Positions 18,348 through 26,346 of a DNA stretch of 64,000 bases are shown here, in pieces. Each line of letters starts with the position of its first letter. Position 1 is the first letter of the stretch. The DNA comes from Tessaracoccus sp. Its GTDB lineage: Bacteria; Actinomycetota; Actinomycetes; Propionibacteriales; Propionibacteriaceae. The stretch spans positions 711,477-775,476 of the forward strand of contig NZ_JADJNP010000004.1 in the NCBI RefSeq assembly GCF_016714275.1, in the 5' to 3' direction. Below the pieces are notes generated by a model that was given only the letters and a program-made list of their open reading frames with translations, was not told the DNA's origin and did no database searches. A program made the position numbers and the translations under genes.

Positions 18348-19210
18348 TCACGCCTTGCTCTTGATGGCGATGGTGTAGTCGCCGGGGGCGAGACCGGTCC
18401 ACACCCTGGGCGACGTCGCAGACCCCTGCTCGACGAATCCGGACGTCACATGTCCGGGGAGGATGCAGCGCTGGAACCCCGCCGGCGCCGGGCCGGACCC
18501 GGCGGTGAACGGCAGGCTGATTTGGCCGTCGTTGGCGCCGGGGAGGGTGGTGTCGGTGATCGTGGGCGTGCCCAGGACCGGGGCCGGGAGCGGAGCGACG
18601 GCGGGCCCGATCCAGGCATCTGTGTCGGCGACGGCGATGTCGCCGTAGGCCAGGCCTGCGGGGATGGTCGCGGTCGCCGTGCCGATGCGCACTTCGTTGA
18701 TTTCGCTGGGGACGGCGGCGGCGGTCGAGGACCACAGCGGGGTTGTGCCGTCGCCCTCGTAGAGGCGCACGAGCGCGGAGCCGGCGGCGACGGTGATCTC
18801 GACGCGGTAGACGATCCCGGTGGTGATGATGCCGGCGGTGGAGGTCCAGCGCACGGTACCGGCGACGTCGTCACGGAGCCGTAGCGCGCCGGTGGACACG
18901 GCCCGCAGTGACCACTGCGCCCCAGAGTTGCGGGTGGCGCAGATCTCCCCGTCGCCGGACGCGGGAAGCTCCTCGAGGGACAGGTACATGCGGATCGCGT
19001 ACACGGACACGGGAGCGGCGGGCAGCGGCCACCAGGTCAGCTGGCGGGGGGTGCCGTCGGCGAAACGGACGCGGGGCGCGCGCCCGGACGCCGCGACGAT
19101 CGCGGGTGAGCCGGTGACGTTAGAGAAGGCGGTGTCGCCGGTACCCACGCTGGAGGTGGTGAGGGGTCCGGCGGAGGGCCCTTACCGGACCAGCTTCGTA
19201 CGATGGCCAT
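18348..19210 (-). CDS. Tail-fibre-like protein with lectin/glucanase-type fold, frameshifted
   Basis: The ATG at 19210 overlaps the stop of the upstream gene (TAATG). It starts MAIVRSWSG and must shift frame near 19177, in a GGG run, to join GPSAGPLTTSSVGTGDTAFS and the remaining 266 residues. The body, with ALRLRDDVAGTVRWTS, YRVEITVAAGSALVRLYEGD and INEVRIGTA, resembles concanavalin-like laminin-G modules. The last 70 residues look like an immunoglobulin-type module (GPAPAGFQRCILP, GDYTIAIKSKA). Likely exposed at the tail tip. One missing G would restore the frame. Confidence 0.65.
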
Positions 19211-20049
19211 TAGTCGATGCTCCTCTTGTAGATTCGGGTCCAGGGAATGACGATCTCGGAATAGGTCCAGTCAGCATCGGGCTCGGCGTTGTTGCCCCCG
19301 GTGCCCATGCCGATCTGTAGCGTGAAGCGGGGGTACCAGGTGGTGCCCGCGGCTTCGTAGGCGTCGTTGTACCAGGCCGGTGGCGGGCCGTGCCTGAGCG
19401 CCCCATTCCACACCGGGACGTCGCTATCCCATGCATAGATTCGAATCCCGTCACACAAGAATTCAATCCGTCCGGGGGTCTTGATGCACGTGTAGATGTG
19501 CAGGGCGGCGGGGTCTGAGTTCGGCAGGACGCTGTAGTTGAGGTTCGCGCCGGCGTGCGGGGGGCGGGGGTCGGCGTCGTAGTTGGGGTGGATCGTGGCC
19601 GACATTTTCGGTGGGGGCCAGGACATGGTCCACGTCTCCACCAGATCGATCTCTGCGCCGTTGCCGGGCGAGCCGCCCGGGCGAGTGAGTGGACGGAGCC
19701 AGAATCCGGGCCACATGCCGTGCGCCGTGGGAAGACTCGCGGCGACGTCCCACCGGAAATAATTTGGTATCGAAATGTGCTGACCCAGGGTGTCTCCGGA
19801 GGTGTACGGGCGAGGATATCCAGCCTCGCGAATACCCTCGATAACCATTCCCCGCGGCCCGAATTTGACATTCTTCGGCATGTTATAGGAATTGTCATTC
19901 GACTGGGTTTCCAAACGATGCGTCCAGCCATCATCGACCGCGAATGTCGAGTAGTAGATGGGGTCCCATCCTGGCCCAGGGTCGGGCCACACGGCAGGGG
20001 TGCGGTCAGGGACCAGACGATTCCCGTCCCATGTCGAGACATGGCTCAC
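19210..20049 (-). CDS. GH16-type glycosidase-like tail protein
   Basis: A 279-residue protein with the layout of glycoside hydrolase family 16. It has a jelly-roll pattern with GMWPGFWLRP near residue 115, then GAEIDLVETW near 138, which contains the E-x-D-x-x-E catalytic signature of the beta-bulge type, with both Glu present. HIYTCIKTPGRIEFLCDGI and the closing strands fit the family. GH16 enzymes cut beta-glucans, galactans or similar polysaccharides, so it may degrade a capsule or envelope glycan during adsorption (inference). It lies in the fibre cluster, overlapping its neighbours by 1-4 nt. Confidence 0.78.
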   Translation of the reverse strand: MSHVSTWDGNRLVPDRTPAVWPDPGPGWDPIYYSTFAVDDGWTHRLETQSNDNSYNMPKNVKFGPRGMVIEGIREAGYPRPYTSGDTLGQHISIPNYFRWDVAASLPTAHGMWPGFWLRPLTRPGGSPGNGAEIDLVETWTMSWPPPKMSATIHPNYDADPRPPHAGANLNYSVLPNSDPAALHIYTCIKTPGRIEFLCDGIRIYAWDSDVPVWNGALRHGPPPAWYNDAYEAAGTTWYPRFTLQIGMGTGGNNAEPDADWTYSEIVIPWTRIYKRSID

Positions 20050-21212
20050 GAGCCCATCACCACAAACCAGGTCCCGACATCGCCCGGGCCGAGACTGCCG
20101 GTCGGAATATCACCCTCAGTGGCGTACACGCCACCGAACCGACCGGACGCGCCAGGACGCTTGGTCAGCGCCGCGGCTGCCATCCCTGCCGGGGTGACCG
20201 CGCGGGCCGTGTCTGTGCCGTCCTGGGTTTCGGCGGTCGTGGCCAGCTCCACCAGCCCCTTCGCCGACACGGTCGCATCGACGACGCCGATCGCGCTGCG
20301 GGCACTTGCTGCGGACGTTGCGGTCAGGACGGAGCGCCCCACCGTGGTCGAGTCAGAGAGGTCCGCGGCAGGATGCTCGTGCGTGGTAGGGGTGCGGGCG
20401 TCCGACAGGCGGGAGTCGCTAGACCCAACCGCCTCGATCGCCGCCCGGGCGTTCGCGGCGTTAGCGCCCGCGGCGATCACCGGCGGCTTGTCGGCAAGGT
20501 CGTCCCACGACGACACGCCACCCGTGGGGGGCTCGACACCAGTCCACTCGCCAGCGACACGGGCCAAAAACTGCCCGTCCTCCGCATCAGGGAGACCTTC
20601 GAAGCCGTCGGGCAGCTGACTGGCGGGCACCTTACCCTGGTAGTCGAGCGACGCCAGGCCGCCCGGCTGGCCCTTCGCGGTGGAGGGCGCCGGTACCGTC
20701 GGGCTGCCGGACGGGACTTCGACCGTGGCCAGGTTGAGGCCCGGCACCTCGTTGTCCAGCATCGACAGGTGCAGCGGCACCGCGTACTCGCGGCCCTTGC
20801 CCGACTGCAAAGTTTCCTTCGCCATGATCGTCCAGCCTTGCGGCGAGATGTTCGGGTCGTCGGACGCGGGGAAGCTGGTGAAAATCGCGGACGGCACATA
20901 GACGGTGTCCCACCAGATGTCCCAGGCCATGCCGTCGAAGCCGGGACGGGCCTCGTCGGCGGCGCGCATCGCGGCCCGGACCATCGCCCGGACTGTCGGG
21001 TCCTGCTCATCGGTCTTGCCGATGGTGATCTCGCTGACCGGGCCGCCCGCGTAGATCGTACGCGGCGGCTGACCGGTGGGCGCGTACGTCACACGCTGCA
21101 GCGCGGAGAAGCGGATCTTGCCGTGGTCCGGCTTGTCTCGCCACACCTGGTAGGAGGCATGGACCGGGATCTCGTCCCAGCCCTCACTCGGATTGATGAC
21201 CGGTGTCGACAT
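20046..21212 (-). CDS. Tail fibre protein
   Basis: A 388-residue protein. The N-terminal 150 residues (EIPVHASYQVWRDKPDH, MAWDIWWDTVYVP) look like a baseplate attachment domain. The C-terminal half has repeating fibre elements: LASLDYQGKVPASQLP, SWDDLADKPPVIAAG, SDARTPTTHEHPAADLSD and SAASARSAIG, which are common in phage tail fibres and receptor-binding proteins. Starts at an ATG that overlaps the holin-like gene (ATGA) and its stop overlaps the GH16 gene. Confidence 0.82.
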   Translation of the reverse strand: MSTPVINPSEGWDEIPVHASYQVWRDKPDHGKIRFSALQRVTYAPTGQPPRTIYAGGPVSEITIGKTDEQDPTVRAMVRAAMRAADEARPGFDGMAWDIWWDTVYVPSAIFTSFPASDDPNISPQGWTIMAKETLQSGKGREYAVPLHLSMLDNEVPGLNLATVEVPSGSPTVPAPSTAKGQPGGLASLDYQGKVPASQLPDGFEGLPDAEDGQFLARVAGEWTGVEPPTGGVSSWDDLADKPPVIAAGANAANARAAIEAVGSSDSRLSDARTPTTHEHPAADLSDSTTVGRSVLTATSAASARSAIGVVDATVSAKGLVELATTAETQDGTDTARAVTPAGMAAAALTKRPGASGRFGGVYATEGDIPTGSLGPGDVGTWFVVMGS

Positions 21213-21490
21213 CAGCCCTCACCACCCTCGCCCAGCTCGCGCTGGGCCTGCTCACGCGCGAAATAGTCGTCGTCGGCGGCACGGCGGGCATCGGTCGCGG
21301 CCGGCACATTCACCCCGGCCAGCACCGCCAGAGGCATGCCCAGATACGCCAGCACCCGCTCAGCCGCAGCCGTCCACTCCGTGCCGCCGGTCGCGACGGT
21401 CACCGACCCGACGACCAGACCAGCCAGCACGAACGCGCCGTACAGCCACAGTCGGGCACGGGCGGGGACAAGCTCACGTACGTGATTCAT
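21212..21490 (-). CDS. Holin-like membrane protein
   Basis: A 92-residue protein with two hydrophobic segments (LWLYGAFVLAGLVVGSVTVA and VLAYLGMPLAVLAGVNV) and a charged tail (EQAQRELGEGGEG), the profile of a two-helix holin. AAGGAG lies 8 nt before the ATG at 21490. It sits with a second membrane protein and the endolysin, the usual actinophage lysis cassette. No sequence family is certain. Confidence 0.7.
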   Translation of the reverse strand: MNHVRELVPARARLWLYGAFVLAGLVVGSVTVATGGTEWTAAAERVLAYLGMPLAVLAGVNVPAATDARRAADDDYFAREQAQRELGEGGEG

Positions 21491-21492
21491 GA

Positions 21493-21954
21493 TCAGTTCT
21501 CCTTCTGCGTTGAGCGCAAGCCCTTGATGGCCTGCCAAATCCGGTTGTGTTCATCGCGGGCATTCGTGCGGTCCTCGTGGTCGGCCTGCGCGAGCTGCTG
21601 GTCGACCTGGCCCTGCTGGCTGAGCGTCGCGCGAATCCCCGCGATCTCCGCATCGTGGCGACGCTGCCCCTGCTCAACTCGGTCCACACCGTCACCGAGC
21701 GCATCGAGCTTCCCCTCGACCCGGTCCAGGTCATCGCGCAGATTCGTGGGATGAGAGTTCTCGAGCTGCTCCCGGCTCGCCGCCGTGTCGCCCTTGATGG
21801 CGGCCTGCTGCGCGGACAGCCGCTGGATCTGCCTCGACTGCCCATCAAACTTCCGGCGAGTTGACAGGTGAGAGATGATCACCGGGGCGGCGACGGCGGC
21901 CATCATCACCGCCAGGTTCGCCCACCAGGGCGCGTTCGGGTCGAGGGGAGGCAT
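21493..21954 (-). CDS. Membrane-anchored coiled-coil protein of the lysis cassette (DUF2746-like)
   Basis: A 153-residue protein with one N-terminal membrane segment (WWANLAVMMAAVAAPVII) followed by long heptad-like helices (RQIQRLSAQQAAI, LDRVEGKLDALGDGVDRVEQ). This is the layout of DUF2746 proteins that neighbour lysins in actinophages, possibly acting as a second holin or spanin-like partner (inference). The ATG at 21954 overlaps the endolysin stop (ATGA). Confidence 0.65.
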   Translation of the reverse strand: MPPLDPNAPWWANLAVMMAAVAAPVIISHLSTRRKFDGQSRQIQRLSAQQAAIKGDTAASREQLENSHPTNLRDDLDRVEGKLDALGDGVDRVEQGQRRHDAEIAGIRATLSQQGQVDQQLAQADHEDRTNARDEHNRIWQAIKGLRSTQKEN

Positions 21955-22694
21955 CAGACCCGCTTGAGGTACCTCGTCGAGTACCACCAGCCGCCCGTCG
22001 ACTTTGCCCAGCCGTCGCGGAACTCGACAATGTCGAGCACGTAGCCCTTGTGGGCGCGCATCCCGACCCGGTACCGGGTTCCCGGGCCGGTGCGTCCGTT
22101 CAGCGGCAAAACCCAGGTGACAACCCGCATCCGCGTCGTCTTCGGCTGCGCGGGCGCGGTGGGCTTCGGCTTCGACGGTGCCGGTCCGGTCGCCGGAGCG
22201 TCTCCGAGCACGACGTCGTCGAGGCGATCCAGCCAGCCGACGCCGTCCGGCTCGAGCCACAGGTGCGCGTGGTCCTCGTGCCAGTCCGACACGGACGATC
22301 CGGCGTTGCGGCCCGGCAACGGACCCCACGCGGCATACCGGGTGCGGTAGATGCGGCGGTCCCAGATGATGTGCCGGATCCCGAGGGCCTTCGCGTTCGG
22401 GACCAAGACCTCATTGATGAGCCGGTTCGTCGCCGCCCAGGCCGCCTTGTCGTACAGGCGGGCGAGGATGCCGGTGCTCGCGGTCGCGATGACGTCGAGG
22501 CCGCGGCCGGTGACGTGCTCCGACGACGAGGACCGCCAGCCTGAGCCGATCCACAGCAGCGCCGCCAGCGCCGGAGAGCGCCGGATCAGGGCATGCAGAC
22601 CGCGCGCGAGACGCTGACCTGCCGGGGTCATCCGGGTCAGAGCGGTCGCCCAGTACGGATCGGTGAGAGCGCGTGCGCGCTGAGTGCTGGCCAT
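21954..22694 (-). CDS. Endolysin with D,D-peptidase-like and SH3 domains
   Basis: A 246-residue lysin. Residues about 45-165 form a VanY/ARB_07466-type domain: GSGWRSSSSEHVTGRGLDVI, then GIRHIIWDRRIY and DWHEDHAHLWLE, giving the His/Asp/His pattern of zinc D,D-peptidases. A Pro/Lys-rich linker (about 168-185) leads to a C-terminal SH3 module (RMRVVTWVLPLNGRTGPGT, GGWWYSTRYLKRV) for wall binding. No signal peptide, so release should depend on the adjacent holin-like genes. The catalytic part resembles the host gene at 11376-12741. Confidence 0.82.
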   Translation of the reverse strand: MASTQRARALTDPYWATALTRMTPAGQRLARGLHALIRRSPALAALLWIGSGWRSSSSEHVTGRGLDVIATASTGILARLYDKAAWAATNRLINEVLVPNAKALGIRHIIWDRRIYRTRYAAWGPLPGRNAGSSVSDWHEDHAHLWLEPDGVGWLDRLDDVVLGDAPATGPAPSKPKPTAPAQPKTTRMRVVTWVLPLNGRTGPGTRYRVGMRAHKGYVLDIVEFRDGWAKSTGGWWYSTRYLKRV

Positions 22695-22719
22695 GGGAGG
22701 TACTCCTTCAGGGATGCGA

Positions 22720-22744
22720 GAGCCCCCGGGGTGGCCGGGGGCTC
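22720..22744. terminator. Hairpin between a late gene and the lysis cassette
   Basis: GAGCCCCCGG (22720-22729) and CCGGGGGCTC (22735-22744) pair perfectly around 5 nt, in the 70-nt gap between the gene ending at 22765 and the endolysin. No T-run, so it may only attenuate. Confidence 0.5.
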
Positions 22745-22764
22745 AGAGGATGGTGGGGTGGGGT

Positions 22765-23184
22765 CTAGGCAGGCAGGAGGCCCCGGGCTGTCAGCGAGGC
22801 GATCAGGCCCGGATCTGTGACGGCCGCCAGGTTCGCGTTGACCTGCTCCGCGCCGATCAGCTGCATCAGCGCGGAGGCGATGTGTGCGTCGGTCACGGCC
22901 GCGGGATTCAGCCCGGGCTCGGGCGGGATCGGGTGGGCTGCTTCGGCGGCGGCGATGGCTGCCCGGCGCGCCTCCATCGCCTGTTCGCGCGCAAGGCATG
23001 TGTACTCGTAGACGGCGGCGATCGTTGCGCCAGACTCGTCCAACTCGGCGATCACAAGTTCGCGGCGGAGCCGCTGCGCGTCGTGCTCGGCGGTGGCGCA
23101 GCCGAGGGTGGTCGCGACGGCGACGACGCGCTCGGTGAGCGCCTTGTCGGACGCTGCGGCGATGATGGCGTGGCTTGATGGCAT
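22765..23184 (-). CDS. Hypothetical late protein
   Basis: A 139-residue protein, mostly helical and Ala-rich (SHAIIAAASDKALTERVVAV, EYTCLAREQAMEARRAAIAAA), without membrane segments or a recognised domain. It lies 15 nt downstream of the lectin-like tail protein and upstream of the lysis cassette, a position often used by small tail or fibre-chaperone proteins. That role is a guess. Confidence 0.6.
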   Translation of the reverse strand: MPSSHAIIAAASDKALTERVVAVATTLGCATAEHDAQRLRRELVIAELDESGATIAAVYEYTCLAREQAMEARRAAIAAAEAAHPIPPEPGLNPAAVTDAHIASALMQLIGAEQVNANLAAVTDPGLIASLTARGLLPA

Positions 23185-23199
23185 GGGGCCGCTCCTTGG

Positions 23200-23958
23200 T
23201 CAGGGCTGTAGCTGGTAGGCGATGACGTGGACGGTTGTCGTGGCCGTTGTGTCGGTGCGGCGGATGTTGATGTTGCAGCCGCTGGCGGAGATGTTGTCCG
23301 GGGAGACCGCGACGACGTGCGGCGCTGACGTGTCCGGAGACATGACGACCGTCGGGGTCTTCGTGAACACTCCGACCGGGAACGTCACGGCCTGCTGCGT
23401 GGTCACGTTCTGGGCGAGGCCGGTCACGGTGACCCGCTCGTCGTATGAGGCGAACGGCATGTGTCTGGTGATGCTGTCGGGGCTATAGGACCGGGCCGAC
23501 CCGTCGGCGCGGAAGTACCATCGCCAGTACGGGCCTGCCACCCGGTCTCCGGCCTCAATGCCCACTGCTGCATGCCCACCTGATGACGTCAGGTAGGTGC
23601 GACCCATCTGTGTCCCGCCGTTGCGGCTCAGTCGATAGCTGGGCTCGTTGTCGGTGCTGTCGCCGAGCGAGATGACTACCCGGCCTGTAGTGGTGTAGGT
23701 GACGGCCGACGATTCCAGGTCGCTCGGGCCATGGATGATGGGCTGCGTCCCCGACGAGGTGCGTGCCAGCTCGACTCTGACGCGGCCTCCAACGTGGAGG
23801 TTCGCGGGCTTGATGAGCGAGCGGGGCGCGCCGACGAGCGGGGCGGTGTCGCCGTCGATCTGGATCCGCAGCGGTGTCACTGACGTGACGACGGCCCACA
23901 CCCATTCTGAGCGCGGCGCGTCAGGGCCAGGCAGCAGGAAGTCGAGTGGGTTAGCCAC
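23200..23958 (-). CDS. Tail protein with C-terminal H-type-lectin-like domain
   Basis: A 252-residue protein starting at a GTG inside the end of the upstream gene. The N-terminus (RSEWVWAVVTSVTPLRIQID, then VGGRVRVELA) is an OB-like baseplate module seen after tail-hub proteins in actinophages. The last 90 residues (VTFPVGVFTKTPTVVMSPDT, ISASGCNINIRRTDT, VHVIAYQ) follow the H-type lectin pattern of paired beta strands and suggest sugar binding at the tail tip. Immediately downstream of the IS-split tail gene. Confidence 0.7.
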   Translation of the reverse strand: MANPLDFLLPGPDAPRSEWVWAVVTSVTPLRIQIDGDTAPLVGAPRSLIKPANLHVGGRVRVELARTSSGTQPIIHGPSDLESSAVTYTTTGRVVISLGDSTDNEPSYRLSRNGGTQMGRTYLTSSGGHAAVGIEAGDRVAGPYWRWYFRADGSARSYSPDSITRHMPFASYDERVTVTGLAQNVTTQQAVTFPVGVFTKTPTVVMSPDTSAPHVVAVSPDNISASGCNINIRRTDTTATTTVHVIAYQLQP

Positions 23959-24401
23959 CGAGACCCACCTCCCGCCACTCGTGATCCATGAGCCCGTCCG
24001 CGACGAGAGTGAGCGTCCACGACGACGACGTGGCCCGCAGCGGCGCCATGTTCCGCGACGGCGACACAAGGTCGATCCGGTCGTTGGGCCACACAGGCAC
24101 CGGCGCCGTCGTGACCTGCACGTTCGTCACGGATGTGGTGAGCGCCTCAAGGCGCCGATCAGCGAGCCCTTGCAGCGCGTCCAGGGTTGCGGCATCGACC
24201 CCGGTCTCGCGATGGGTAATGACCCGGCCGCGACGGACCGTCGAATACTTCGAGTCGGGGTCGGCGTTCGTGGCCGTCGCAACCATCGCCGGGGTCTCCT
24301 CATCGCCCTGGGACACGAGCACGACCCGGTTCGGGACCGCATACCAGTCCTCGGACTCCGACCAGCGCGGCAGGTACAGCGAGCTCGGCGGCTGGGACTG
24401 C
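23951..24401 (-). pseudogene. 3' part of a tail protein gene interrupted by the IS element
   Basis: The C-terminal segment of a baseplate/tail-hub protein (SLYLPRWSESEDWYAVPNRV, RRGRVITHRETGV, HEWREVGLGG). The frame runs back into the IS left end at 24401, and the N-terminal part resumes at 25666-26346. The protein would be about 375 residues if whole. The two halves do not join exactly in frame after removing 24402-25665, so a small additional change, or an indel error, is present at the junction. Confidence 0.8.
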
Positions 24402-24468
24402 TGAAGGTTTGGTTGACTCCAAGATCGCATGACTCTCACGAGAGGGTCGTGCTGGAAGGATGGCATCC

Positions 24469-24762
24469 ATGCCGAAGATCGCTTACACCGACGAGTTCAA
24501 GCGCGACGCGGTCGCGCTGGTCGCCTCAGGCATCCCGCAGAAGCAGGTCGCCAAGGACATGGGGATGGCCAAGACCACCCTTCAAGCCTGGGTCCGCGAC
24601 GCTCGCTTCCAGTCCCACGGGATGACCCCGACCACCGATCCTGAGCAGCGCAAGGACATGGCCCAGGCGTTACGCAGGATCCGCGAGCTGGAGATGGAGA
24701 ACGAGGTCCTACGGCGAGCGGCGGCGTATCTGTCGCAGGCTCACATCACGCCCCCAAAATGA
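24469..24762 (+). CDS. IS3-type transposase OrfA
   Basis: A 97-residue protein with an N-terminal helix-turn-helix (YTDEFKRDAVALVASG, QKQVAKDMGMAKTTLQAWV) that binds the IS ends, and a C-terminal leucine-zipper-like helix (RIRELEMENEVLRRAAAYL). The ATG at 24469 has GGAAGGA about 8 nt upstream; an in-frame ATG at 24460 is the alternative. It overlaps OrfB by 4 nt (ATGA). Confidence 0.93.
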   Translation: MPKIAYTDEFKRDAVALVASGIPQKQVAKDMGMAKTTLQAWVRDARFQSHGMTPTTDPEQRKDMAQALRRIRELEMENEVLRRAAAYLSQAHITPPK

Positions 24763-25640
24763 TCTACCCGCTCGTGAAGGAGATGGTTGCGGTCGGTGCC
24801 ACCGTGAGGGTGCCGGTGGCGGTCGCGTGTCGGGTGTTGGGATTCCCAGCAGGGCTACTACAAGTGGCTCAGCAGCCGGTGTCGGCCCGCGAGGCCGAAG
24901 AGCGTGAGCTGATCGACGTGCTCCACCAGCTCCACGATGATGACCCGGAGGGCGGCTACCGCGTCCTGGCCGATGACATTGCCGAGTTGGGCTACGAGTT
25001 GTCGGAGCGCAGAGTGTGGCGGCTGTGCCGGGTCGCTGGCATCCAGTCGGTGTTCACCAGGCGCAAGACCCGGTACAAGAAGGCCGGCGCTCCCGTCCAC
25101 GATGACCTGGTCAACAGGCAGTTCAGCGCCGACGGCCCCAACGAGCTATGGCTGAGCGACATCACCGAGCACCGCACCCGCGAGGGCAAGGTCTACCTTT
25201 GTGCGATCAAGGACGTGTTCTCCAACCGGATCGTGGGCTACTCGATCGATTCGCGGATGAAGGCCCGTATCGCCGTCAACGCGCTCCAGATGGCAGTGGC
25301 CCACCGAGGCCGGCCCGCCGGGGTGATCGTGCATTCCGACCGCGGGTCCCAATTCCGCTCCAGACGCTTCCTGAAGGCCCTCAAACGCCACGGCCTGACC
25401 GGCTCCATGGGCCGCGTGGGGGCATGCGGTGACAACGCCGCGATGGAGTCGTTCTTCGCGCTCCTGCAGAAGAACGTCCTCGACCGACGGTCCTGGAGTA
25501 CACGAGAGGAACTGCGGCTAGCGATCGTGTCCTGGATCGAGGGGAAGTACCACCGGAAACGCCGTCAACGCAGGCTCGGGAAACTCACCCCGGTCGAGTT
25601 CGAACTCATCATGAAACCAACCGCTAGACTGGCGGCATAA
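24759..25640 (+). CDS. IS3-type transposase OrfB (DDE integrase core)
   Basis: A 293-residue transposase with the rve fold. The DDE residues lie in LWLSDITEHRT, VIVHSDRGSQF and DNAAMESFF. The N-terminal HTH_21-type region has GGYRVLADDIAELGYELSER. Residues about 30-45 read LGFPAGLLQVAQQPV, whereas the shifted frame gives the family-like QQGYYKWLSS; two compensating indels near 24845-24885 explain this and are probably sequence errors. OrfA-OrfB fusion by frameshifting is usual in IS3, but the slip site was not identified. Confidence 0.92.
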   Translation: MIYPLVKEMVAVGATVRVPVAVACRVLGFPAGLLQVAQQPVSAREAEERELIDVLHQLHDDDPEGGYRVLADDIAELGYELSERRVWRLCRVAGIQSVFTRRKTRYKKAGAPVHDDLVNRQFSADGPNELWLSDITEHRTREGKVYLCAIKDVFSNRIVGYSIDSRMKARIAVNALQMAVAHRGRPAGVIVHSDRGSQFRSRRFLKALKRHGLTGSMGRVGACGDNAAMESFFALLQKNVLDRRSWSTREELRLAIVSWIEGKYHRKRRQRRLGKLTPVEFELIMKPTARLAA

Positions 25641-25665
25641 ACCCCGGAGGTCAACCAAACCTTCA

Positions 25666-26346
25666 GCGGACCCGCTTGCCGAACTCGAAGACCCATGCCG
25701 GATCGTCGCCAGGCCCGGCCGGGCGATGCGGCGACACCCTGTAGATGCCGTCCTGGTCGCACCACAGCGCCATGTATCCGACGACCGACAGGAGATCGTT
25801 GATGACCTGTAGCCAGGATGTGTCGTCGCCGGTGATCGGCCACGACCTCGCGGCGGGCATCGTCAACGGCGAGTCCGTGACCGCGACCCTCGTCTCGCCG
25901 AGGGCAGCGAGGATCGAAACGACCGTCGCGACGACGTTCGCGCCCTCAGCCACCGAGTAGGTCTCGGCTGGGCAGTCCTGCGCCGGCACCGCCAGCTTGT
26001 CCATGAGCGTAACCGAGCACAGAGCGAGGCCCTGCTCATCCTCCCAGACGGTCTCCGGCCGTTCCGGCAGGTAGACGCCCCAGGGGATCGGCTCGTCGAG
26101 GCCGTCGAGGTGCTGCTCGATGCGAATCCTCGCGCGGCCCCAGTCGATTCCGGCGAATCCCGTCGGCGACACCAAATCCAGGGAGCCGCCGCCTCGGATC
26201 TCGCGAAACCTGTTCTGCTCCAGCTGTCCGCTCGTGAACTCGTGGAGGTCCCGGACCAGCATGTCGTTGTCGTCGAGGAGCACCGCCGCCCACCGCGTGG
26301 ACCGGTGCCCGTACATCGCGGCGCGGATCTCCGGCGTCAGATCCAT
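25666..26346 (-). pseudogene. 5' part of the tail protein gene interrupted by the IS element
   Basis: 227 residues from the ATG at 26346, which overlaps the upstream stop (TGATG). DLTPEIRAAMYGHRSTRWAA, LLDDNDMLVRDLHEF and GGGSLDLVSPTGFAGIDWGR resemble minor tail proteins that follow fibre-like genes in actinophages. The reading frame ends on entering the IS (a stop formed by the TGA of the terminal repeat). The C-terminal half is at 23951-24401. Confidence 0.8.

Larger units (their letters stand above)
24402..25665 (+). mobile_element. IS3-type insertion sequence, 1264 bp
   Basis: Terminal inverted repeats are TGAAGGTTTGGTTGACTCC at the left (24402-24420) and the complement of TGAAGGTTTGGTTGACCTCC at the right end (25646-25665). 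Two overlapping genes encode an HTH OrfA and a DDE OrfB, the IS3 plan. No convincing target duplication is visible: the flanks share only GC. It interrupts a minus-strand tail gene. Confidence 0.93.
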
